Positions 1 to 12,209 of a stretch of 64,000 nt of DNA are shown piece after piece. This DNA comes from Ophioceras dolichostomum. Taxonomy: Eukaryota > Ascomycota > Sordariomycetes > Magnaporthales > Ophioceraceae. The translations under genes were made by a program, and so were the position numbers. The notes under the pieces are model-generated. The model was not told where the DNA came from. It searched no databases and saw nothing but the letters and a program-made list of their open reading frames with translations. Numbering within the stretch: the stretch's first letter is position 1; every line of letters starts with the position of its first letter. Location of the stretch: the NCBI GenBank assembly GCA_003049485.1, contig PYST01000187.1, positions 1 to 64,000 on the forward strand, written 5' to 3'.

Positions 1-286
1 GGAAAGAGTGAATCGCGTGGAAAGGTGGTGGTACGGGCAGAAAGTGCGCAGGGTAATCGTGTGCGCAGGGTAATGGTGGCTCACGTTAAATTACATTACA
101 TTACATTACTTGCAGGCCCTGTTGTTGTCGAGGATATGAGCAATATGGTACTAGTATTGTTTGCCCTTATTGCCTTGCGACTGACTGTAAGGCAAAAAGT
201 CGATCCGGGCCGTTTCACGTGACGAAAAGCGCATTATTTAGCCTCTCCCTCCACGTCACCTACAAAGGGATGGAAATCATCAACTT
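1..286. other. Left-edge DNA without a recognised gene
   Basis: No coding signal was found. A short tandem duplication is visible at about 47-78, where a GTGCGCAGGGTAAT unit occurs twice, followed by three ATTAC units near 90-110. Nothing else is supported. Confidence 0.5.
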
Positions 287-390
287 TTGGTAGAAAACGG
301 CCGCTACAGAGTCGATCATCGTCAATCGTTATTTTGCGCCAGTTGGTCACGATATACTACCGTCTCGCTTCCCGGCCACCCCCGCGATAC

Positions 391-1765
391 GATGCCGGCC
401 GATCCCCCCCATCAAACTACGGACGACTCGGAGTTTGACGACTGCGCGTTCATTGGCGTTGACGGGTTCCTCGCCAAATATTTTGATGACATGCCCTGCC
501 CCCCTGAGGCCGCCGCCGCAATCGCCGAGTGGTTCCTGACACCTAACTGATCCCGGGCCTGGTTTTCCAGACCCGGACGAGCAGGGGTCATTCCTCTCCA
601 CAGTTCGCTCCTTGTTCGGTATCGACGACTACCGTAGCAGCACAGGACCGCAATTCCACGGAGCAGGACCGCTCTTCCACAGCCAGCTGCCCAGCAAGCC
701 GGGCGCTCCCCTCAGCGCCGCCGTCTATGTGGAGAAGGAACATCGCCACAGCGCTGCACGCGACCTCCGCTTGTTTGGCGAATTCCACCACGCAGACAGC
801 TCGTTGTTCGGGACCGACGACGACACCCACATCCTGCACTTTTGCCGTCGTGTACGGGCTCTGTTCCAGGCCCAGCCTACGAGATGTTTCTTGCATAGCT
901 TCCTGGTTCACGGCCGCATGCTGGAGTTCTGGGTCTTCGATCGGTCGGGCGCCTACAGCAGCGAGAAATTCGACCTGCAGCACAGGCCCGACGTGCTCGT
1001 CCGGGCACTGATGTGGTATGGCATGAACAACGACGAGGAAGCCGGGTTCAACACGTTTGTGAAGCATTGCGAAGCTACGAGTGCGAGCTACGTCGAGTTC
1101 GACTAGGGCAACAGGTTCTATCTCCGACCAGACCCAATTGCGGCACCGAGCTATATCGTGGCGCCCGGGACAGTCTGCCTCGCCGCGTCGAGGTCGGCGT
1201 CAACCGCTGTGGAGCCGGACACTATCGTCAAGTTCTCCTGGCGGGACGATGCCGCGACGCATGCCGAGCCGCGGCTGCTGGAGCTTGCGTGCAGGCGCAA
1301 CGTGAAAGGAGTCGTCCGGGTTCTCGGCAACCAGGACCTGGTCAGCACCGCGGACCTTCGTCGTGGACTGCAGTTCCCTCGACCCTTCGTCAACCGGACA
1401 CTGTCGTGCGTTGTAACCTCGCCTCTGGGACGGCCGATACAGAAGTTCACCTCGATCCCGGAGCTCCTAGACGTAATGGGGGACCTCGTCGAAGCCCTCC
1501 GGTCTCTCTATCGGGATGGCGGAATCATCCACCGCGACGTGGCCATCAAGAACCTGGTCATCGCTCCGCAGCCAGGCGCGGACCGCCCCAAGGTGTGCTG
1601 ACCGATCTCGACCTTGCCCTGGATGTCGACAACGCCCGGGCACTTGAGCCTATGGTGGGATCCGAGGGGTTCATGGCGATCGGCATACTCTCCGGGCAGA
1701 AGCATTCATATCGCCATGACCTGGAGTCCCTGTTCTACGTGCTCCTGTGGCTCATGTCGGCAGCC
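391..1765 (+). pseudogene. FunK1-type fungal protein kinase, broken copy
   Basis: This is a degenerate member of the fungal FunK1 kinase-like family. Visible family landmarks, in order, are LEFWVFDRSG (about 920-950), HRDVAIKNLV (1531-1560, catalytic-loop equivalent), GVLTDLDLAL (about 1593-1622, DFG-region equivalent), GSEGFMAIGIL and YRHDLESLFYVLLW (about 1660-1750). The reading frame is interrupted three ways. There is a frame change near 545-560. An in-frame TAG lies at 1104-1106; without it, frame 3 reads on from the VEFD codons into GNRFYLRPDPIA. One G is missing at about 1591, which is demonstrable because an inverted fragment at 2303-2330 keeps the longer GGG. The C-terminus after 1765 dissolves into an inverted repeat. 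I infer a non-functional copy; a spliced gene with an unusual intron at 545-570 is less likely. The N-terminal residues before LFGIDDYR are weakly assigned. Confidence 0.75.
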
Positions 1766-1842
1766 TTATCCCGCCCGACGCTACAGGAGCACGTGGAACA
1801 GGGGTTCCAGGTCATGGCGATATAAATACTTCTGCCCGGAAA
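1691..1842. repeat. 61-bp inverted repeat (hairpin) made from FunK1 kinase sequence
   Basis: Left arm 1691-1754 and right arm 1783-1842 are reverse complements over about 61 bp, with a spacer of about 28 bp. The arms differ at six positions and every difference is a transition. Both arms encode the family's YRHDLESLFYVLL segment, so this is an inverted duplication of part of the kinase gene and not a transposon terminus. Confidence 0.85.
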
Positions 1843-3390
1843 TCTACATAATACTTCCCGCATCCACACTATAGCTGGTGCTGACTTACGGCCGCCAGGA
1901 AACAAGACTACGGGCGCAGCCACATCGAGATCCTCCTCCGAATCGTCCGTAGCCTGCGACGGGACCGCGCCAATTAGGTTGGGTGCGGCGTTGTGGCGAT
2001 GTTTCTTCTCCAGATAGACGACGGCGCTGAGGGGAGCGCCCGGCTTGCTGATCAGCTGGGTGTGGAAGGCCCGGAAGCGCCCTCTGCGCCCTCTGTGCCG
2101 AGGACGACCCTGTGAACATGAATCTGTGACCCCCTCCAACTCCCCCAGTTACGTGTGCTGTCAATCAATCTCTGGTCCCTTCATCTCCTCCAATTACTTC
2201 TGAAATGAGGAAGCACTTTTGTGGAAGACAACTGATCGATATCGTGAGCAACTGGCCCAAAACAACGATTGACGGTGATCGATTCTGTAGAGTGCAAGGT
2301 CGAGATCGATCAGCACACCCTTGGTGCGGTCCGCAGCCAGGGCCAGGTGATGTCCGTCGTTGTTCAAGAAATACCGCATCAGTGCCCGTACGAGCACGTA
2401 GGGCCCAGGCGGGGGTGGTGGAAGAGGAGGAGGGAGAAGTTCTGTGTTGCTGACTTGCGTGAGGCTCGACAACTTCCACCGCGACGTGGCCATCAAGAAC
2501 CCGGTCATCGCTCCGCAGCCAGGGCCCAGGTGATGTGCCCATACTAATTCGATGGACCGGCCAGTATTAAGAAGTTGGAGCCGTCACAAAAAGATTTATT
2601 CAGCAGGTAAAACCACTCCATGCCCTTGAAAGACGGACGACGGCTCTGTTGGAAGAACCGCCGAGTCTCGTCAGGACTTGGACGGTGTCCGTTTTCTACA
2701 TAGACGCAGCGAGCAAGCGCCGTGGATGCCGTGGATGTCTCCCGCCGCACCCTCCTTCTGCAAGTCGAACCACTCCATACCATCTTTGAAGATGACGGCT
2801 CTGCTGGAAAACCGCCGCGTCTCGCCAGGGCTTGGACGGCACCATCTATCTAGCCTGACGAAGCGCCGTGTTAAAAGCCCGAGCCCTAGTAGAGGACGAA
2901 CGGGGGTGGTAGACCGGTGGTGTTCTGGACGGTCCGTCGGATGCAGAGGGAGGGTAAACACGCACGTACACTGGAGATTGATGGCCTGGAAGCTGCTGCC
3001 GGCGAAATACAGTAGGCGGGGGTGGTGGAAGAGGAGGAAGAAGAAGACTGGGCGATCCGAAGGAGGATCTCGATGTGGCTGCGCCACTAGTCTTGTTTCC
3101 TGGCGTCCGGGGGCCGTAAGTCAGCACAGCTACAGTGTTGATGCGGAAAGTATTATGTAAAGCCACGCCGTCAGGTTCGGAGCCGGAGGACAACCTCAGG
3201 AGGAGTCGAGCCGGGCTTGCTTCGTCGCAGAGGCGTTCCGCAAGATGCAATAGTACATAGTATTTTGCGGGATTCCAGTCCCTGTTGACTTCGGCTCGCA
3301 GTCGAGTAGCGTCGGTCAGGTGATCCTCAATGTTCCCTCTGTGTTGCTGACTTGTGTGAGGCTCGACAACTCTGACTGTCGATGGGAACG
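1843..3390. repeat. Mosaic of shuffled FunK1 gene fragments
   Basis: Several blocks recur within the first 3.4 kb. 1985-2071 is the reverse complement of 672-757 (SKPGAPLSA region). 2237-2288 is the reverse complement of about 305-352. 2303-2330 is the reverse complement of about 1585-1612. 2477-2526 is a direct copy of 1525-1575 (HRDVAIKN region). 1874-1945 is the reverse complement of about 3047-3135. 2594-2700 recurs directly at 2748-2850. 2405-2472 recurs in parts at 3010-3045 and 3335-3373. Pieces from different parts of the kinase are joined (for example VLVRALM directly to KGVLIDLDLAL on the minus strand), so no intact ORF survives. Confidence 0.75.
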
Positions 3391-5154
3391 CTGTGGTCGG
3401 GGTTGGTTGGCTGGAGTCGTGGGTTTTGTTGGGGCGGCCATGGATGGGTGTTCGTGCTTCAGCTTATGCAGTCTTCGTCTGCTGCCTACGCTTGTTTTGG
3501 AGACTGGCCAGGGGGCGGCCACTGACGAGGGGTCTAGCGGGGATTTAAAGTGTGCTGTACCTGAAATAGCGTGCCTAGAAAAAAATTTGTCAGGGCTGAA
3601 TATGGGGGCAGACCGGGAGTTATAAGAACCGAGAGAACATGGCAAGCTGGCGGGAAGGCGGGCAGAGAAGAAGGAGGCAGGTTGTCTGGGACAAAGTGTT
3701 TCGTACATACTACTCTGCTGCTACAAAACGCCCTCTTGTGCGTCTTTTTCTTGTCTTCTCTCTCGGTGTGAACATCTGATGGCGCCGCGAGAGTGGTTTT
3801 CTTCAAAAGCGGCGGTGGGTACTTGCTCGTTGGCAGGGCGGTCTTGTTCATCAACGGCATGTCAAGGGACGCCAAGGAATGGGTCATCTGCCAGGCGACG
3901 GGGTCCCCTTGCAAGAAGAAGAAAAAAAACCCTCCTGTTCTGACTCGGTGGTAAAAGAGTTTCCAAAGATCGACACACACACGAGAATGGGTCGGCAGGT
4001 TGGTGCTTAGTCAGAGCATGGATGTGCTGCAGGACGTTTCTGCCTTAATTGATTCACGTCAAGCGAAGTGAGCAGTCACGCAAATCGCCAGCTCTGGTTG
4101 GCCAGACGGACGAACCCGACACTCACCATTGTGCGTTCGGACATGGTTCCGCCTGCAGTCCTCCTGCACTGATCGACAGGCTGAGCGATTCCCCTGTGCC
4201 TTACAAAGAAAAAAAGGGAGAAGAAGCTTTCCATCTTCACACACAATGCCTTCTCTGATACGGACTCCGAGGGGTTGCGGCGGGCAGGCAGGCAGACACA
4301 AAACGGGAGACGAAAGACTCAAAATGGTCGACGCGGTTGAAGCGGCATTGAAGCAAGGACACACCCTCCTCGCCTGCAGCTGGCCGCCACCACGACCTCC
4401 GCTGCGACCATACCGCTGCATCATGCATCAACGCACCAATTGGCCCCCAAGTGGCGTTCGTTAGTGTCCAGGGTTGTGTGTCGTTCGGCCTTCCGTCGCC
4501 CTTCGATAATCGATAGAGATACCCATTGCTTGTTGCTCCCTTAAATCCTTCCCGCCGACCCGCGCCCGTGTGTCTCTTCCCCCACGATGACTTCCTCTTG
4601 CCTCTTTCGGCATTTTATACTTTCGAGTCTCGCCATTGTTCCTCCCAAAGACTTTGGGCGACACAAGAACATCAGTCTTCGTTCGCGACGGCTGGCTTCT
4701 ACCAGCTCTCACAAGAGGGCGAGACTGGTCGTATACATATTCCCTGGCGAGGAGGCCGGCTCTTCTTGTTTGAGATAGGGCAACTCCTGTGGCGTCATCA
4801 GTAAGCACCCTCACATCCACCAGACTTGCTTCCGTACATCGTCCCACTCCGTACACTACTGCTGCTGGTAGTTGCACGGGAACAACCTTCTTTTTTCCCC
4901 GTCCTTCCCTCCTCCCCATGGTTTCCGGCATCCATTGTTGCCTCGAGACACTACTACTACTACCTCCTACCTGCTGTCCGTCATCCACGGGACTGGGCCG
5001 GCCCGCGATCTAACGCTGGACATAGCAGTAGGGCTCCTTCCCCAGTTCGTCACTCGCCACTCGCCCTCGCCGCTGGACGGACTGAGATAGGATAGTACCA
5101 GTATTCTTCACATCACACCGACTTCCAACGACGACGCCAAGAAGACATACCCGG
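3391..5154. other. Intergenic region upstream of the membrane-protein gene
   Basis: Open frames here are short, mutually overlapping and low in complexity; I see no domain or splice-supported exon. The last 600 bp is pyrimidine-rich and is the likely promoter and 5' leader of the gene starting at 5155. Confidence 0.4.
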
Positions 5155-6556
5155 ATGGCTTACTCTCGAAGCAGTGAGCGAGGGAGCCGCTCCATCGCCC
5201 TGGCATGCACGGCCAGCCTGCTGTTGCTGCTGCTGCTGCTACTTTCACAGTCCGTGGACGCATCGAGGACACCAGAGTCACCTGCCGTCCAGCTCGGGAA
5301 CAACCGCAGAGGAAGTAATGGCTACAGCCTGCGCGGCCTCCGCAGCGGTCTGGACAAACGTGGCGACACAGAGCACGTCGTCCTCGCCGACTGCCGGGAC
5401 ACAGAAGGCGTGTTCTCGTCGCAGGTGGCATACTTCCCTGGCCCTCCGGACGACCAACCCCAGGATGTCGCGGTGGTGGTCACCAAGCCCGGGCAGCTGC
5501 GCGTGTGGGCGGGCCAGACAACCCATGTGCTTTTCACGAGTACGGGCGTGAACTTCACGGCGGTGCTTGGTCCCCAAGTGCCCGCCGGGCAGTTCGCGGG
5601 GACGGGCTTCAACGACTACGTCAACTTCACCTGCTGGAATCGCTTCGTGCAGGAGTTGTATGTGTACGATGGGCGGAAGTGCTCGATGGCGTATGACTGC
5701 TCGCACGAGGCAGTGCCTGGTAAGTACTAGTACCAATACCTTACCTTCCCTACTGAAGCCAGCTCTATGGTCTCTCCCCTGCCATGACGATCCATTATCC
5801 GCCGCCCTCCTCCGTATCCTCGCGGAAGAAGAAAAGGTGGATGGATGGATGGATGATGATTGGTTGGGTGCCCTCAAGTCGCCGTCTGTTCACTGACATG
5901 ATCCATTTTGCTATTTGATCCTAGCTGCGAACGCTACCGCGACCCCAACCGCGACCGCAACCGACGACGGCGCCGCATCACAGACATCAACAGGGAGCAG
6001 CAGCACGGCGAAACCCTCGACAAGCGGACAATCCCAGGACGCGCACCCCTCGCAGGGCCTCTCCCGCGGAGCCCTGATCGGGGTCGTCGTCGGCGCCGTC
6101 GCGGCCGGCCTGATCGCCGCAGGAGCGGCAGTATTCATCTGCGTGCACAAACGGCGCGCCAGAGCCAAAGCCGCCGCGGAAAGGGAGGCCGCCGAGCGCG
6201 AGGCAGCAGCAGCGGCGGCGGCGGCGGCAGAAGAGGCGTCGCGACAACCGCCGCCGGGGACACCCGGGTGGGTGTACTCGGGCACGGACAAGAAGGACGC
6301 GTGGCTGAACTACGCCAGCGGCTCGCCGTACTCGCAGCAGTCGTCGATGGCGACTCCGCCGCCACCCTTCGTGGTCCGACACGAGCTGGACGGTCACTGG
6401 CGAGGCGCCGAGATCGTCGGCGACGGGAGCCACCCCGAGTTAGGGGGAAGGGAGATGAGGGCTGAGCTGGAGGGTAGGGGGAGGAGGACTGTTGGGCCTG
6501 ACGCTGATGAGATTAGCGGTGCTTTGCCTCATAATCATACTCATACTACATCATAA
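5155..6556 (+). CDS. Secreted/single-pass membrane protein of unknown function
   Basis: The model has two exons, 5155-5719 and 5925-6556, joined by GTAAGT...CTAG in phase, giving 398 residues. It opens with a signal peptide containing a run of nine leucines (CTG repeat, about residues 20-30). A globular ectodomain with several Cys and three N-glycosylation sequons (such as NFT and NAT) follows to about residue 190. Next comes a Thr/Ser/Pro-rich stalk, then a transmembrane helix near residues 240-265 (GVVVGAVAAGLIAAGAAVF) followed by the basic stop-transfer HKRRARAK and an Ala/Glu coiled tail of about 130 residues. The layout resembles fungal wall-stress sensor or mucin-like surface proteins, but no WSC or other named domain is visible. 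Function is unassigned. Confidence 0.75.
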
Positions 6557-9211
6557 TACGGCAGGATCTCTCGTACCTATATCCCTTCTTACCCACGGAA
6601 ACAGATACCTACCTTACACAAGATGGACGCTTGTTGGAGTAACAAGGAGCGAAAATACATCACCAATTTGGGCCTACCCTTAACACCTTCCTATTATCCG
6701 ACCCGATCCGCCACGGACACGTGTGTTCTCGATTTGTTGTGAACTTGTCAGCTTGTGAAGGACTCCCGGAGATGGGGAAGAAAAGGTCTAGCTGGCCATG
6801 GTGGCACCGAGCCCCTGAACCGTGGATCGTGGAAGTGGGTTTGTATCCACGGCCAAGAGTCTAGGGGGAGTCTAGGGAAGTTCGGCAGCTGGGAAACAGG
6901 ACTTTGGGTGGGAAGACTCGACGGAGTAGGAGGGAGCCCCGGGTCGTCGGCGAGCAGCCTAGGAACCTACGTACCGGCCACCCTGCACACTACACCCCTT
7001 GGTTGTGCCCGGAAGCTGAAGGGACACAGAGGTTGCCATCCCGAAACCGACAGTCTGGGTTACTACCTGTAGGACAACAGAGCCGCGTTTTGTGCGCATG
7101 CTGCAGCGTCAATGTTCACGAACTACCGAAAGTAGCGATGGACCAATCGAGACCCATCACACCGAAGAACACCGAGACTCTCCAAAAGGAGACTCTGCCA
7201 GAGCCATCTTCCCCTCTCCGTCAGACGACCAAATCTCTTCCCTGTCAACTCGAGCGCGGAGATGTCCCAATATTTGATCGTGGGGAAAGCCTGGGGTAGT
7301 GGAACTACGGCTGTTTTAGTGGTCCATGGCGAACTCCACGATCACCCCAGGCCCCCGTCAACCCCGTCAGTCGTCCTTCTGGCCAATCTCAGGCAGTCGA
7401 ATTCGCCGTCGTCTTGCTTCGTCAGAAATGTGTCACTCAGCCTCTCCCACACATTCATTCCACCGGCGCAGCTAGCTTTCAGTGCCTGCAAATCAGCTTT
7501 CAGATGATCGGCATCATCCAAGCGATCACACACGACGGTGTTTATTTTTTTTTGGGACAGCACATCACAAACATCATCACGAGGCTTGAAAAGGCCTTCA
7601 CGTTAAAAAAAAAAATTCTTTTCTACCATGGTTTTCGTACCGTCACAGACCACAGTATCAGGGGCGAAAAGATGCAATGGGACAGCCAATGGTGGTAGGC
7701 GGGGTAATATTGTCGTTGGGAGCATGGAAAACAAGTGTGAGCCGCCGTCCAACAACTCATCTGTATTCACTCCGAGGTTTCCCCATTGATATCCATCCCA
7801 CCCACCAAAAAGACATTGCCCGACACGGCACGATATCGAGCTGGTTTATCTGGCTGTATGGGTATCTGACTATTCTGCAGTCGGCCGCATGCCATCAACA
7901 ATCTCTGGCGATTTCTTCCGCTCATCTCGAAGTGCCTAGACGTCGAGGAGACGGGAGCAGCGCAACCCCAGAACAAAATCGAACGAAACGAACCCGATCT
8001 TCAAAACGAGCGTACCATCGCGACCAGCTTCGAATACGACCCTGCGAACGTCGGTCTTGCATACCGCCTCCTCTCCCACCCTTCCCACGTACCGCAGCCT
8101 ACTCAATTATCGAAAGAGCGATAAAAACAGATATTTCCTGGATGGGATTAGGACGTGTTCGGTTCGATGGGACCGACTTGGATGCACAACGAGAGCCACA
8201 TGAGCTCTCTCCGTCTCTCTCCCCTGGTTCGTGTTTCCCCCTCCTTGTGTTTTTCCCCAACTATGGTCCCCTATTATTCCTTGGCAAAGAACCATTCGCT
8301 TTCGTCACAGCCTAAACGGGACTCGGGTATCCTATAGTACTGGCCAGGCTATAGCAGATCCTGCATGCACGTTCGTCTTCCCCAGAAGATGGAGTCAATC
8401 AACCCCGCCCAACGACGGTACCCTCCTCTATGGCTCCAATATTCCAATACCTTCGAAGTTCGGACCCCATCCCAGTACCCCAGCTCTACCAGCCAGACCT
8501 GCCAGATAGCCCCTCAGCTCAGTCCAGTTCTGCTTCCGTATGTACGAAACTAACGAAACGACCTAGCAGGAAAAGGACCACATCTCCACACTCCTCACAC
8601 TTCTCCACCTCATGTTGACTTCGGCACTTCTAATGTGGGTGGCAATACAACGAGAAGACAACGGCAACACCCAAACCGCAACAGCAACGGTAACAAGGAC
8701 CACGGAAGAGGACCTCGAGAGGAGACCACAGTCCGTGCCGTGCATGGCAGCATGGCAACATGGTACTATGGCAGGGTGTCCACGAGATTGTCAAAAATGG
8801 GTGGGAGGGCAATCAATATCGAGAGACGGGGCCATCGGCCGCGCGGAGTGCAGGGTGAGGCCGGGGTGAGGAGACACGAGAGGAGGACAAACGTAAAAAG
8901 GGTTCCCTTCGCCCTCCCTCTTTATGCCACTCCCTTGCATAAATCACAAGGACGACCGACCGTCTCGTCTCTTTCTCCAAATCTATCTTGCTCTCTGCCT
9001 TACCCCTTTTTCCCCTCCCCGACGCCTTGGCATTGGCGTCGACCGCACATCGGCCGGAAACTCTACCGACGAGGTGACCGACGCGAGCACCCCCTCCGGA
9101 AGACGGAGCTCACCTACAACGGCGGCGACGACGGCAACGACGACAACGACGGATCCTCCCAAGCACCTACCTCATCTGCTCCCTCCCTAACCTACGTAGA
9201 CACACGTCGAG
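6557..9211. other. Intergenic region before the sugar transporter gene
   Basis: No ORF here shows family signatures or coherent splice structure. It contains a CCTAGGAACCTACGTA copy of the window's recurrent palindromic motif (about 6958-6973) and CT-rich tracts (8200-8250, 8980-9030). The 3' part presumably carries the transporter promoter. Confidence 0.4.
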
Positions 9212-11742
9212 ATGGCGGACGCAGACCACAAGGTCACCATCAGGGCCAACTGGCGATGCTTCATCGCCTGCGGCATCATCGTCATGTCGCCGTTCCAGTA
9301 CGGCATCGACTTCGGCCTGATCGGTGGACTGCAGGCCATGCCGGGGTTTCTCAAGGTTTGCCTTCTTTCCCCTCATTACTCGTTCCCTGACCTTACCCGT
9401 CACCATGACCACCAATCTTCGCGGGCAGCCAGCCAGCCAGCCACAACTGCACAGCTGCTTGCTGCCCCTGCGCCAGCACCTGCCCCTGCGCGATTGAGCC
9501 GTGTCGACCGACGAAGACACTTACTTACACACCCACGTACTCCGAGATTTCCACACTCATGCTGATCCTCAAACCCCCCCCCCCGACCCCGTCTACTAGA
9601 TCTTCGGCTACCCAGCGCCCTGGACGGCAGTGGGCTGGAACCTCTCGCCGCTTCGCCAGCAGCTCATCTCGAGCTTCATGACGCTAGGCGCCTTCGTCAG
9701 CTCGGGCACGGCGGGCTTCGCGGCCAACTGGGTCTCGCGCCGGCAGTGCCTCTGGATCGCGGCCGTCGTGTGCTGCGTGTCCAACATACTGATGATGGCG
9801 AGCGAGGACATCGGCGCCCTGTACGCGGGCCGCCTGATGATCGGGCTCGCGAACGGGTACTTCATGACGTTCTCGCAGCTCTACATACAGGAGAGCAGCC
9901 CGGCCAAGTATAGGGGATTGTTCTTGTCTGTTTTCCAGTTCTGTACTTCCTTTGTGAGTTTTTTTTTTCTCCCCCTGCTCCCTCGGTCCCGTTCTCCACC
10001 TCATCCCCTTCCCCCCTCTCCAGCTTCTCGCTCAAGCCCCCTGGTAGAAGGAGCCTCTGTGGTTTGCTAGCCGTCCGTGCAGAGTGATCTACTACGGACC
10101 GAAATACCGTTCAATGGAGGGAGGGAGAGAGAGAGCGAGAGAGAAAACTGCAACGCCTCGCTGACCTCGAGAACCACCATTGCCGCAAAACTGCAGGGCA
10201 CACTCATCGGCACCATCATCAACTGGGCCACGGCCGGCATGCCCGACAAGCGCGCCTACCTCATCCCGCTCGGCCTCATCTATATCGTGCCCGTCTTCCT
10301 CTCCATCGCCATCATCTTCATCCCCGAGTCTCCCCGCTGGCTGATCCTCCAGGGCCGCATCGACGAGGGCCGCAAGTCCCTCCAGTGGCTCCGCCCGGAC
10401 GGCCACGACTGCGACAGCGAGCTGGCGGAGATCAAGAACGCGATCGACCGCGAGAAGGAGATCAGCAGCGGCGTGGGCGTGCTGGACATGTTCAAGAACC
10501 CGGTCGACCGCCGCAGGACCTTCCTGTCCATCGCGTCTGTCACGCTGCAGGCCGCCTCGGGCTCGATGTTTATTATTGCGTACAAGGCGTACTTCTTCTC
10601 CATGGCGAGGGTCCAAAACGCGTTCGCGATGAGCTGCGTGCTGAGCACCGTGGGGCTAGTGGCGCTGATCATCAACTCGTTTATCGTCGTGCGGTATGGG
10701 CGGAGGAGGGTGCTCATCTCGTCGGGGTTGCTCATCTGCGGGCTGCTGCAGCTCATCATTGCTATTGTGTACCAGCAGAAGCCGGGGACGCAGTCTACGG
10801 GCGAGGTCATCGTGGCGTTGTCGTGTTTGTACATGATGAGCTACAATGTAAGCTCCTTTTCGTTTCTTTTCCCCTTCCTTCCTTTCCCTCTCAACCTTCC
10901 CATTCTGCGTCCGTTTGCGGCACAAGATCTGTAGCTCCTCCTGATCCTTCTAGAGGCTGACATTACCACTTCAATTCTCCCTCCCCCGTTGTCTCCAGGG
11001 CCTGATCGCATCCTACGCCTGGCTCGCAGGCGGCGAGATCCCCTCCCAGCGCCTTCGGAGCTACACGTTCGGGTTCGCGGCCGCGGTCGGCTTCTTCTTC
11101 GCCTGGCTCACGACCTTCACCGCGCCCTACTTCATCAACCCGGACTCGCTCAACTGGGGCCCCCGATACGGCTACATCTGGTTCCCGTCCGCTACGATCG
11201 GCGCCATCTGGGTTTACTTCTTCCTTCCCGAGACCAAGGGTCGGACTTTGGAGGAGATTGATGAGATGGTATGTTCCTATTGGTCGCCGACAACATCATT
11301 CGTCATCTGCCAACCCCCTCCTACCCTCTCTTCCTTGTCTGCCTGTCTAGAAATGGAAGGGAGAGGAGAGGAGGCCAAGAGGCACTCCAAAAGAGACAAA
11401 AAGCTGATCTGGGTTTCCGTTGTTCTTCTGTGCACAGTTCGAGAACAAGCTGCCGCCCCGCAAGTTCCGCAAGTACAAGTGCGTTGGCGTCCAGGCCGAG
11501 GAGAAGTCTGTTGGGGACGACGACGAGGAGAAGGAGAGCACGAAGGTGAGTGCCCAAGCCGACAAATACTTCACCCGAGTGCCTCATTCATCGCTGTTCG
11601 CCGCTGGCGTCCAGTCTAGCCAATCCCCTTGCCCCTGCAATGTCAGCCAACAAGGTAACGGTAACACTGACACTCGTCTTATGCTCGACACGTCTAGGCC
11701 GTCCAAGTGGAAGCCGTCCATGCTCCCGCCAAGTCCAACTAA
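9212..11742 (+). CDS. MFS sugar (hexose/maltose-type) transporter
   Basis: Six exons (9212-9355, 9600-9953, 10197-10847, 10999-11268, 11438-11545, 11698-11742) join in phase to give 523 residues, the usual size for a sugar porter. Family signatures are QYGIDFGLIGGLQAMPGF in the first helix, GRLMIGLANG, PESPRW at residues 209-214 and PETKGRTLEEID at 460-471 before an acidic cytosolic tail. About twelve hydrophobic segments can be drawn. It should import a sugar across the plasma membrane by proton symport; the substrate cannot be told from sequence. The second intron (9954-10196) is long for this gene and holds a GA repeat. The GTG AGT donor there is good and the following GTLIGTIINWATA is exactly what the family has next. 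The gene converges on the GMC oxidoreductase. Confidence 0.92.
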
Positions 11743-12209
11743 ATTCTCACTTCCGTTGTCGTGATCCCTTTACCTCTGTTGTTTCGGCTCGATGGACACG
11801 TTGGATTCATGGAGGAGACATGGGATGGTCACTGGGAAATCCCGTGCAGAAGGCGACGGAGGAGGACTCTCCAGGATCTCCATTATCATGCTCCAAAACA
11901 GACACAGATGTCGGTTGCATGTCGCAACCCTTGCGCACGGCAGTTTAAACGACTGGAGACACGTCTTCGTTGTCTAGCTAGGCTCCAAACGAATTCATAA
12001 TAAACACTATTTTATGCTATACTATAGCCTCTTCTCCCTATCGTAGACCTCTCACCACCAACAATTTCCATGGACGAGGGCGGCGGCAAAGGGACCGGTA
12101 TTCGGTAGTCGTCGCGCGCCTGTAGATCCACAAGATTGGATCCCTGGTGACCCCAGACGCCCGCCTCTGTAGGAAGCCTACCAGGTACCAACCTGGGAAA
12201 CCTAGGTAT
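11743..12209. other. Convergent 3' intergenic region
   Basis: This is the space between the ends of the transporter and oxidoreductase genes. AT-rich stretches near 11990-12030 (such as AATTCATAATAAACACTATTTT) suit polyadenylation signals for either strand. No gene is seen. A CCTAGGTA motif lies at 12201-12208, just after the oxidoreductase stop codon. Confidence 0.45.

Noticed and set aside
588..1067. 159-codon minus-strand open frame across the FunK1 pseudogene
   Set aside because: It is antisense to a segment with clear FunK1 similarity and has no family signature of its own.
4461..4988. 175-codon minus-strand open frame
   Set aside because: Low-complexity composition, no domain, and it overlaps the presumed promoter of the gene at 5155.
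7677..8315. 212-codon plus-strand open frame
   Set aside because: No domain, mixed codon bias and no splice-supported neighbours; I treat it as intergenic.
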